The notes beneath the pieces are model-generated. The model worked only from the letters and a program-made list of their open reading frames with translations. It ran no database searches and had not been told where the DNA came from. Positions 9,658 through 22,200 of a stretch of DNA of 64,000 bases are shown here, piece after piece. The stretch covers positions 18,360,120 through 18,424,119 of the forward strand of contig OX375880.1 in the NCBI GenBank assembly GCA_947359465.1, given 5' to 3'. Position 1 is the first letter of the stretch; every line of letters starts with the position of its first letter. Made by a program: the position numbers and the translations under genes. This stretch comes from Metellina segmentata. Lineage: Eukaryota; Arthropoda; Arachnida; Araneae; Tetragnathidae.

Positions 9658-12600
9658 GTAAGTTGAAGTACCGCTCTGTTTGCCCTCTGACCTAGCAACT
9701 TGTAGGCATTGCATGTTCGATTCCTCCCTGCGTGTATGCCCTCTTGGGCAGGTACTCCTTTAGGCGTGCATGGGCTTTGTTGGATTTCAGAATTCAGGTT
9801 AATCGATCCTTATCGCATTCTGTATTATTTTGTATCGTAAGAGAGGAGAGTTGATGTTTCTAGTTAGTACATTCAAATTTCTTCCTCATTGAATAATTAT
9901 ATATTTGTGTGTGAACTTTAAATTGTTGTTTCTGAGTTCTCAGTTGTACTTCTAGCCTCTTGTGTGTTTGATAAGCCATCAGGTTGTAAAATTGTATTAT
10001 TTTATGTTTTTAATAAACTTGAGTTCTTTTTAATATTATGGACTAGCAGGTACCTGCACTGCTCGTGACGAAGTCATGCTTTTAAAAAGTCAACCCCAGT
10101 GATTCCGACAAAACCAAATTAAACAGTAATAAATAAAAAATTGCATCTCTACTACTAAAAATCTATGGCACTTACAATAAGGAAATTTGGCACAAAGGTA
10201 GTCCGAATTTTTTGCAATTTTTGTGCCCAGCCTGAATTTTAAAATTTAATCTAGAACATTTTAAAAGGAAATTAATTGTTATTGTTTTCCATAGAATGGC
10301 AACAGCATAATAAAGAGATGCCAGATTTAAAATTTATTTCAGTCTCCATTTGACTTTGTGGAGGAATGATTTCAGCCAACAAATAGAAAAATTTAACTGG
10401 AGTTATAATATAGTTTATTTTAAAATCTCCTAGACCGTTAAAGATAAAGTAAAAATTTCAACTGGTTTGAAAACTGCATAAAATTTCACATTAGATCGAT
10501 ACCAAAAATATGATTTTCTTTAAATACATAATTTTAAAATTTTAACTTATATTTTTTCCAATACGAATTTGACCTTCACATCACAGCTTCCATGCCCTGC
10601 ACCCAAACAATTCCAGCAAACGAAAGCAAAACCAATTAAAAAATTTTTGACTGGCATTGTTTAGTTCTTTTTGTGATTTCGTTATTGTTAAAGATAGATT
10701 GAACATAATCGTTAAAGATAGATAGAAAAATAGCTTTGAAATCTGTGGAAAATTTGACACATGATATATACCTTTGATTTTCTTTCCAAGAAAAAATTTT
10801 TCAATTGGATATTTGTAATTTTGCAAGAGATTGTGACGTCACGCGATTGGATCTCTTCGCAATTCAAACTTTGCAGCATTTGACAATGACGAGACCATCA
10901 TGGCGTTGGCCCCACAGTCAACGCTATGATGGCTATTTTTCAATAGGCTACAAATTCCTAGCAATCACCGGGGGTTAGCGAACAGTTGTCACACCTGACC
11001 CCACAAAAAGAAATGTCATAGCCAATGCCCTGCTGGCCACTCAGTGGCTAGTAAATGATAAAAAATCAAGTATCGTTATAATTTAAAAAAGTCTTAAAGT
11101 TAACAGCAAAAAATAATAAAATTGCAGAAATGAAACTAATTCAATTGTAGGTTATGCTTTTAAAAATCGTAACGCTGAACCTCATTGATTCTGACAAACA
11201 ACGTTTTAAACAAAATTGCCGAAATGATGCAAATATAAAAGTAAGTTATGCTTTTAAAAAGTCAGCCTCACTGATTCCAACAAAACCAAATTAAGTCTGA
11301 CAAAACTAAATTAAACAGTAAACAAAAAATTGCATCAATGATAAATAGTAAATATCGCAATACTTTCAAAGTCTTAAAGCTGAAAAAATCAAGAAACAAT
11401 GCAACTGCACTGGACTGTGACTTAAATCAAACAAAACGTTAATTCTTCCAATTTACATTTAGTGGTAAGAAAATCCATTTAGAAAATGAAAGGAAAAAAT
11501 AAAAGAACAATGAAATCAAAAGAAAATAAATTCCACCGCGACAGAGAGTAAAAGAAGAACCGTATGGGGGAAAAAGAAAGAAATAGTGCTTTGAATACCA
11601 TTGGACCAGTGATGTCATTGCAGCAGAGAATGGAAACTTGGCATGCATCCAAAAGAAGAAGCAGTGGGAGAAAAAAAGTTAAAATTAATTTCAAAATATT
11701 CTACATTAAATTTTGTTAAGTTAATTAAATTAAGTTTTCTCTTCGAGGTACATTCAGTCACCTTTAGTACCAAATTTCATGGCTGTAAGTACTATACGTC
11801 TGGACACCTCAGACATACACAAACACTTCTTTTATAGTAGTAGAGATTTGTTCTGTATTCAATATACGAACAGGCTTCACAGACCCCCGAGGTACTTAAG
11901 TGACCTTTTGTTTTCCCACAGGGTTTACTGTCTTTAGTAAACAGTGGGGTCTCGATCCTTGGATACCCAAGTGATCTTTTTCTGCTTTCATAGCATTGTA
12001 TTTCTCAATCCCTCTTTCAACCTTTCCTGACATACACTACCCTAAAATAAAGGACTGGACGTCAGCAGATTTGCATAAAATCTGACTACTTGTTTGGAGG
12101 TGTTTTTCATGGTATGGCCTGGGACCTTTGCATGTTGTACTGGTCAATTGAACACGGACACTTTCATGAACATTTTGTACAATCAGGTTCTTCCTACCTC
12201 TGGCAATTTTATGGAATGGACAAATGTTACTTCCACGATGACAATGCTCCATGTCACGTCGAACGTCTTCCATGGCCTGCTCAGAGTCCCGACCTAAACC
12301 TCATAACATTTGTGGGACGAGTTAGAGCGTGCTTACGGACCAGTGAACCACGTCGGAAACCTACATATATATATATATATATATATAATATAGCTGAGCT
12401 GCCGACATTCTAGCAGCAGGAATGAACACAAATACCCATAGCTGTGTATCATAACCTTGTTGAAAGTATGCCCAGAAGGGTTGCTCGTGTAATTTTGCAC
12501 GTGGGAGACCCCCCCCCCCCCCTATTAAAGCATGTATTCTTTCCCTTATACTAGAGGTGCACAACCTGCGGGCCACATGCGGCCCTTAAACTCATTTTGA

Positions 12601-15600
12601 CTAAACTTCCAAGGGGATTTAAGTTAAGAAGACAAACATTTATAATTGGTCTTAAGAGTTTCTACTAGCAGTATTGAACCTAAAATACTGAAATTAGTTA
12701 GTAAAACTCTGTATCAGCCATCCCATTAGCAAGCTGTAACATAATTATTATTTATGGTTTAGAAATTTTAATATTAAATATATTTGATGCTGTAATTTTT
12801 ATTTCTAATTTTACTGATATCATTAAAATTTCTGATACTCATCTTTATTGCTCATTGTACTATTACTGTTATTAAATTTATAACCTAAAATAATTTGCTG
12901 AAGTACATATGCATTTGTACGTTTAATCTTAAAAAAACAAGTGATTATTTTTTACTATACATATTAAGTGTAATAACAGCTGTACATAATTGGGTAGTAA
13001 CACTTTCATTGTGTCTGTGCTGTAACTTTGCGGCCCCCCATGTCTCAATCAACGGTGCGAGTGGCCCTTCTCCCAAAAAGGTTGTGCATCCCTACCTTAT
13101 ACCATCACATCTAGCTGTCCGGTCAATTATTGTAGGGTAGTGTATATGAAGTTGTATGTCTTGTGTTTGGTGCAGCCTGTCCAAACATAAAAACCCAGTG
13201 AACCATTCTCAAAGTGGGTGTGTCTGTTTCAATTAATCCTATTTACCATTGAGGATGATTGAAGAAATGCATTAAAATTGTCTCTCTCATGTTGGTACAC
13301 TTTAATTATTAATTAGAATTATATTTTTTAATATTTACTTGCTGCTGAGAAGATCAGTGCCTGTGAAGTACCTTTCCATTGCCAGCATTTTTCAAAATAA
13401 AAATCAAACTTCTCCCAGAGTCACCCTTGCATTTCTACTACTTATAAAAGGAAGTGTTTGTCTGTATCAGTGTCCTATGGCACCTACAATAATAAAATTT
13501 GGCACACAGGTAGTCCAAATTTTTTGCAATTTTTGTGTAGCACTGGAATTTTAAAATGTTATCTAGAACTTTTAAAAATTAATTTGTTTATATTTTTCAT
13601 CATTCTTTCTTCTTTCCGGACTTCGACGTCACCCTTACTTCAAATAAAGAGCCAATTTTTCGATTTTCGACTGCTGATGTCACAAGTGTTTTTAGTCTGA
13701 ATGCCTTTGGAACCATGTCAAGTTTTCCTATTCTAGCGTGTTTTGATTCATGTTGTCGATAATAGCCACTTCAAGGCCATCACAACATTGCCCGTGGAGT
13801 TTGCAAAGCAAACCAAATGGGAATATGTAGCAATCACCTGGGATTAGCGAGCGGTGGTCACACCTGACCCTGCAAAAAGAACTGTCACTGGCAACGCCGT
13901 GCTGTCCACGCAGTGGCTTGTAAAATATATAGTTGTTTTTAGGTTTCATGAAGAATGGGCCATATTTGGCATGGCCTAGTACAAGAGGAAGAAAGGATTG
14001 GAGATATGGCCCTTGCACCATAAAACCACTAGCAACCTCAACCATATGAAAGAACTGTACTTTTCAGTTAATGGGGTGCCAGTTATATTTGTGCACCAAA
14101 TGTTAGTACTAAATTTAACTAGAGATAAGAATGAGATAATTTGGAACATGACAGCCCGTACAACATATTCAGCTTCATGAAAAGTTGGTGTGACACGATC
14201 TTTCGTTGCTGTGCCATTTCGTGTGCTTCCATAGAAGAAAAATAGTTTCATCTTGTGGTTTTCCGTACAAAATCTTTTTGGTAGAGATGTTACCTTTTTT
14301 TGGAAGAATTTTATTTCATAGTGTTTGTTCATTAGCCAAAACTTATCCATGTTGATTCTTTGAACCTATTTTGATAACTTATCACATTTTGAAGCACAGG
14401 ACAGTTGAAACAGATTCATTCAGAATTGAAATGGTTCCTGGTGCATTAAATATACGGTCGAAAAAAAATTTTAACCTTGGAAATTTTTTCAGTTGAACTT
14501 CAATTATATATTTGTTGGAAAATGATGAATCCAGTATGATTACTGCAAATATGAAGCACAAAAATTTTTCAATTTAGAAATGTTTTTTTATGAGCTCTTT
14601 TAATTAACAAAAAACGTATTTGAAAAATAGGTCAGAAAAGCCTATTGCTTCATGGAAAAAAAAATTACAATCTCGGATGGAAAATGAATAGTTCATTGTT
14701 CCCACTTCTTCATTCATGGAGTGGCTGATCATCACACTAAGTGGGCCACACTAGCCCAGTTGAAAGAGTAACGGATTAGCAACCAGATGGTTACGAAATC
14801 AAATCCTCCCAAAGACCGTTGTTTACAAAGGGGGCTCAAATGTCCCCATGTTGGCGTGGTATGGAAGTTTGGAAAGTGTGATGCCAGCTGCGGTGTGACC
14901 GTGGCTCAAAATAACATGGTGTTGTCCTTGGACTTTTCCCATTTGGGTTTGATCCCATGCCTTTGCCAATAGCCCATTGTGCTGCACACAATGTTAATTA
15001 AAAATACCGATACTGATCCTCACATGAAGTATACAAGTTATCGCACTATGGAGCTGTACCCCTGATGACCCACAAAATGGAAGAACTCTGTTCCCATACT
15101 GGCTGCCACCATCTGGATATGACGGAAGCCGTTCTTGTGGCAGACGGGCTCATACCTACCTGCCTGCACGTATTGTTCGACCATACGATGTCATTAATTC
15201 GGCAGAACTTAGAGATTATACGGACATATGGTAATGTTGTCTACTGTATCACGGAATTGACAAATGAATTTTGTTTTCCAAACTGACCAGATGCAAGCTT
15301 TGTGTTGTCAACTTATGGATTCTCAAATTTCTGTGTACAGGTTTTATGGAGGAAAACTGCTGATCTGTTCTTTTCCTATGGGGTTTGCTGCCTCCGTTAA
15401 ACATTGGGTTGTGATCCCAGGATGCCAAGCAACCCTACTCCTCTCCACCCTTTCTTTTCACACTTATGTTTGGGGCAGCTTGGCCAAATGGGGCTGTTGC
15501 TCCACTAAACCAAAAAGCAACTAACCATAAAAGTTGCCATAAATTCAAGGATTGCTGTTGCCCGGTTGGAAGAGCATCGAATTAGGAAATGGTGTTGTTC

Positions 15601-18600
15601 TCTGAACTTTCCCTTCGGGATTGATCCTGGACTATCTCCAATGGCATGTTTGTTTCTCCAGTGTGACGTTAATTAAAAAAAACTACATACCACAAATACA
15701 AGAAACGAAAAAAAGTATATATCATATTAGAGAGTCGTGAAATTGTTGTCAATGTTCGTGGTTCCCCATTTCTTCAAAGCTATTAGCTGAAAACATTTTT
15801 TAATATCGGTCATTATAACCCAAAAAAAGTAATGAAATGTAGTTTTTTTTGGATTATATGTGTATACAAGTGCTTAAAAGTGTTCATTATACTTACATTT
15901 GTCGTGTTCTTGTTTAGCAAAATGTGACTGTAGAATAACTAACTAGAGGTCGGCATTTTAGTCCATAAAAATTAAAAAAATTCCAAAATTAGCATGTTGG
16001 CAAGTAAGCAGCATACTTCACTTGTTGAAGTATGCTGCTTACCTCTTGCTTACTTGCTGATGCCTCGATATTTTAGAGCAATGGTAGCCCTGTTGGAAGA
16101 GTAACAGGTGTGTACAAAGGGGCTTTTGTACATTAAATCTGTTAAGGCCTCAAATGTCCCCCAGTTAGCATGGTGTGAAAGCTTGGAGAGTAGGGTGCCA
16201 GCTTAGATGTTGCCTCGTCATCTGACTGTGGTTTAAAATTACTTGGTGTTGTCCTAAGATCTTTCCCTTCGTGGGTTGATCCTGTACCTTCACATATCGC
16301 CAATTGTGTTCCAGTGTGCCATTAAGTTAATACCTACCTATCTTGATATTTTATGAGTGTGTATATATTTAGTGTTCTTTATTTTAAAATACTTAGAAAT
16401 GCTTTATATGTTTCAGTCCAAGTCATCAAATGCTGATAATCTACAAGCTAACTGTGATAGAAAGCCTATAAAAATCATGGGTATGTATCATGTTTCTGAT
16501 ATTCCCCATAAAATATTTAAAGAATGCCGAAAAATTTTATCCCAAAAATTCAAAATATTTTGTGTTGTTTCTAAAATTAAATTAGATTTATTTTTCTTCT
16601 GTTCCTACGTAAAATCCTCTCCTCAGAGTGATGTAAATTTCCATTCAACTTTTTATAATTTGAATGTAATTCAATAGCATTGTTTAATGTGACATATGAG
16701 GGCAAAATGACGGAAATGAAAGTCTACACTCGAACGATCGTAGCAGCCTGCGATGTAGCTAGGTGAGTCAATGTAACTGATTTGAAACATTTCCCTGTTC
16801 TTTTCCATATTTTTTTTTATTGAAAGTAATTTTTTTATCTGTACGAAATATTTGCATATATCAATGCTAATGAAACAATGACATGTCAATGATATTCAGG
16901 CCCTGGTAATCACAAAATTTAAAGTTGATAATTTGAAAAAGATTCAAAATGGTTTTTATCAACCTTATGATTCTCTCTTATGGGTTCACACACATTATTC
17001 TACCTAACCACCTGCATGATTTCTAACCAGTGTTGACCTTGACCATTAGAATCTTTCCAATAAATTCTATTCCAAGGGGAAAAAAACAATATAATTTTTC
17101 CAAATAATTCTATTCTAAGAAGAGCATGAATAGAATATTTCCAAATAATTCTATTCTAAGTAGGACATGAATAGAATTTTTCCACATGTTTCTATTTTAA
17201 CAAAATCATCAATGTAATCTTTCCAAATGTTTCCATTCTAAGGAAATCATCAATATAAACTCTGTTTCCAAATAATTCTATTCTAAGGAGAGCATGAATA
17301 GAATCTTTCCAAATGCTTCTATTCTAAGGAAGTTATCAATATAATCTTTCCAAATGATTCTATTCTAAAAACCTATTCTAAAAACTAAAACTAAACTACT
17401 ATAATAGTACTTTGAAATCTCGTATTGCTCAGAGGTTTAAAGTGCATTTCTTTGATGGATGGCTTGACAACTTTGATTGTTTCATTATTTTAACGCATGT
17501 TTATTTTCTAGATTCACCAGACAATTCAACAATGAAGTTCATTACCTCAAAGAAAGAAAGGAGAGCTGTTTATTCTGGAAAGAAAAGTGTTGACAAAGGT
17601 GAAATTAAATAAAATTTATATTGTTTTTAAAATTGAAAATAAATAGTTTTTTTAATAATTTGTTGATGTGATAACCAGGAAAACAAAAATCGTGATTAAA
17701 ATTATTTTTTTTTAAAACATCGGAAATATTTTATTTTAACCAGATTTTTTATTTAAATTCGATTTTTAGGTAGGATGTGAGGCATTCAAATTACAGTGTA
17801 GTTTCTTAATAGTTTCGATTTATTTAAACGTTAATTTTTTTTATGTGAAACATTAGCATATTAGGATACATAGCGGGGCTTGGGTTTTATGACACAGGGT
17901 CCTTATTCACACTTGACAAAAGGCATACAATAGCAAGGCATGGGCACAAACAATGCAACTTTTACTGATACAGAAGAGAGAGATACACCCAGGGAGAAAT
18001 GAGATATAGATAAGTAAATTTTTGAAAGATTAAAATGCGAATTAGGAGTTAGCAAAGTAAGTCACATGATAGAGTAAATAGAACATTGCCCCAAATTCCA
18101 AGCATAAGCAATGTTTTTCCATCTGGTTCTCACAAGTGGTTTGGAATATTTTGAACCCATAACTAGTAAAGTGACAATTTTGGACCATTTAAAAATTTTT
18201 TTTAATCATACAGATTTAAGATTTTTTTTGCATCTTATATTTATTATAAATCAATAAAATGCTTTGCATTATTTTAATTATTTTGATATAAAATAATTGG
18301 TTCAAGACCTGTTGAGAAGAAATCATGTCACCAATAGGAAATAAAATGGGAGCTTGCATCTTGAAAAAAAAATTCCTTCTTCTCATTAATATTTAGCTTG
18401 CAAAAATAACTTACCAGTGAAAAGATTATATATTAGAAAAGATTAAAAATTATAATTTTTAAGTTAGCAACAAAACATGTTTAGTATTTTGTTTTACTAA
18501 ATGAAATGAATTTGAAATCAACTATCCCTATTTTTCAAATTTTTTAGCATTGACAAGGTTTTTCTAGGCATATTCCAAGCACACAAAGGGTTTATACATA

Positions 18601-19182
18601 ACACAAGAAAATTAAGATTTTCTCTAATAAACAGCATAGAACAAGTGCAATAGTATCTACTCAGAACATATTAATTCAGTGGAATTTTGCGCTTGCTGTA
18701 AACAATTTATCATTCCAATCATAATCATTCAGAGCTTTCTCCTTCAATCCATAATCTTTTCTCAATAAACTCACTCGATAATAAGTAAATTAACTTTTAC
18801 ATTCCGAATTCCAACTCAATTGATATTGAATAGTTATTTTAACAGTTGAAAGAACTCTTAGGTATCAATATGTACAATTTACCATGAATATAAATAAAAA
18901 ATATCCAATATATTTCACAAAACAAAACGAAACTTAAAAATCGGCAATTATGAAAATTTGTGTGCAAGATTGGAATGCTTTTGTTTTCCTGCAAAAAAGT
19001 TTTTCACTGTGAGTTGGTCTTTTTTTTATATGAACAAACTAAAATACTAAGTAAATAACTGCCACAATTTTAATAATTTGAGTGAATATATTTCAACTAT
19101 CTTTGTTCATCATATCACACCCTGGCAAGAAAAGTGACGCAACTCAAAAAATAAAAATTTTGATGTTATGTTATTGGGGGGG

Positions 19183-19249
<67 letters not shown>

Positions 19250-22200
19250 CAAAATATCTTGATTTAAATCAGCATACCATGTTTAAAACCATTTTTAAAT
19301 TAAGAATTTTTGCTTCATTTTTCTAATAATCATTTTGGATTCATAATTTTCTAACAAATATGTATTTGAAGTTTGACAGAAATTAAAAAAAAAAACAAAA
19401 TTCCAAGAATAATTTTTGTTTTTTACGATACTTTTTGTCTACCAAGAAGCATTTTAATTCTGTATAAATCTGTTTCAACTGTCCTGTGAGTCAAAAGTTT
19501 TGACAAATTGTCAAAATAAATTCAAACAGAAATATTTTTGAAACAGTGCCCTCAACTTATTAACCAGGTTTCTGCTTCACTGCTGTTCAGTATTACTGAA
19601 TTTCCTGACTTATAATATTTTGAATATTATTTACATATGGTGAAATTTTTATTTAAGTATATATTTAAGAAATAATGCTATTATGTTAATAAACATAATA
19701 ATGCTATTATGTTTATTTCAAACATCTTGCTCAAGTTATATTAATGCATTTTACAATTTATGTTTCTTTCAGTTCCGACTCTACAAGAATTTTGCATTCG
19801 TATATTGAAGAAAAATGTGGATTGTAAGCATTGATGTATTTTAATCATTACCATAACTTTAATTTAAGCATTACATTGCAAACCATATTGGATAACAAAT
19901 CCATGAATTTGTTTTACTTATACCATAAAAACATATATTGAGATCAAAATTGTATTTTTATCATTATTTTTTTTTCTATATAAAACAGCATCTAAATTGT
20001 CAGGGTATACATGTACAGGGTAATCCAAAATGTTTGACTTGATTTTGAATGACTTCATTTTTGAAATTTACAAACGTGATTACACGAAACGAAAATGAAA
20101 CTGTCTCGGTTATAAATGACTAAATTAGACGAAATAAACTTCCAGGCCGTGGGTCATCAAACTTCTTTGACCGTCGACTCCTTCAAGACTTTCTGGACCT
20201 TTTATCAACTCCCTCTGTTTTTCTATTGCGTAATTGTAATAGGACAAGAAAAACAGACGCTAATTCTAGTTAAAGAATTGCATATTTTATAGTTAGTGTT
20301 TATTGTATGTATAATGTAGTATTATTGAGTGAATCCAGGCATCAGTAGCCCAGTTGAATGAGCATTGGATTAGGAACTGGAGGGTTGCGAGTTCAAATCC
20401 ATTTAAAGACAAGGGGGGCTGGGGCATGTTAAATCTGTCGTAGCCTTAAAAGTGAAGGAAAAGATCAGAAGACAAAAGCACATAATTACGAATCACCGTC
20501 AGATGATGAGGCTACACCTGAGCTGACATCCCACTAACCAAACTTCCACGGCTGACTGACCGGTCTGGTGGTAAGACCGCTAGATCGGAAGGTTCCTGGT
20601 TCGAATCCGGGTCAAACATGGATGTTTGACAACGCATGGCGTAGAGGCGGCTGGAGCTCCTTAAATCTGTCGTGGCCGAAGTCCTCATGTTGGGTTGGTG
20701 TGGAAGTTTGGAGAGTGGGGTGCCAGCTCAAGTGTGACTTCGTTATCTGACTTTGGTTCAAAATGACGCGGTGTCGAGTAGGCCTGGGTGATGTTTAGAT
20801 TTTTACATCGTGATATATCGACATTCGGAATTTTTACCTTGTGATATATCACCAGGGTAAAATCGCGATATTAGATTGTTATTGTACTCGTTATCATGTG
20901 GTTAATTTACTGTGTTACAATTTTAAATTCTTTATATACATTAAAACAATTTCGTGAAACCAAACTTGTTTTATGAATACGCGTATGGAACCAAAATTTA
21001 AACCAAAATTAAATTATGTCAAATCTTGTTAACGTGAGCACCCACAGCGACAAAAAATTAGCTGGTGTTGAAAATAGTATGAGCTATCCAGAAAGAATGG
21101 AATCATATTACTGCTATTCATTTTGACAAGGATTCAGAACAGTTTTATGTTACGTGTGCTTACAAGGTTTGACTGTTTACAGATATGTACGTGATAAATG
21201 GGCACCTACTTACGTGTGAGATAAATAACTGTTAATTCCCAAAACTTTGCTACTAATGTTTTGTTAATTTCAACAGATTTGTTAGAAGTTATTATAAATT
21301 CCCCAAACACAGTGTAAAAATTTATGTTGCATACGGTAGAAGAAAACTTAAGTTACAGAAAGCGAAAAATTTAAATATCTTTATTTTATCAGTATTAATA
21401 AATCGTTATTTGAAATGCAAATTCTTAATTTAAAACTGATACAATTGCATTGGTCCCAAGCTCAAGTTTTGGATTTCGTACTATATAACATGTTGCAAAA
21501 TTTAAAAATCTCGTTTGAATGTAAATGGATTGCAAAATGTAAAACATTCTTTTCAGTAAATGCAAACCGATTTTATCACAAGAGAAATTGCCCGTTTTTA
21601 TGCATGTGCTAATGACCAATCACGTCGTTATAAAAAATGCCGATATTCAACCTTGTAGCTGTACAGATTGGTTCCGATACCGCAATTGCGCAAATTTGCA
21701 ATCCACATCGGTTTACCACCGATCTATATCTGTTTAGGTAGAAACCGGACTAAATACTGCGCATTCGTACGTAGTTCAATCCACATTGGTTTAGCAGACA
21801 TCGTAAGAAAAAAACGGCACAGGCGTATATCGTTCCACACCAGTTTAGGCAGATATCGGTCTAATACCGCGCATGCGTAGATCGCTCAATTCACATCACG
21901 ATTCATTGGGGTGTTTCACGATGTACCAAAACATCGCCCAGTCATAGTGCTAAGGAATTGACTGTGTGACATAAGGAAAAATCAAGCATGCGCTAAGAAA
22001 ACATCGAGATTGTTGGTGCTGGGTAACAACATTGTGACACAAGAATTGTGCTCTGGGATTGTGTGTGTGACATCGGGTAAAACCGCAATATCACGATACA
22101 TCGTCATTGTGAACATCGAGAAACCGATGTGACGATGTCGACCTCACACTGTTTTTTCACGATATATTGATACATTGCCCAGGCCTAGTGTTGAGTTATC

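Larger units (their letters stand above)
12035..13142 (+). mobile_element. Tc1-like deletion derivative, interrupted by a hAT MITE
   Basis: Left end CACTACCCTAAAATAA and right end TTATTGTAGGGTAGTG are inverse, and TA flanks both. Inside is the C-terminal half of a Tc1 transposase, then a hAT MITE (12552-13094) and the remaining element end. The left junction is identical to the copy at 51083-51646. Confidence 0.88.
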
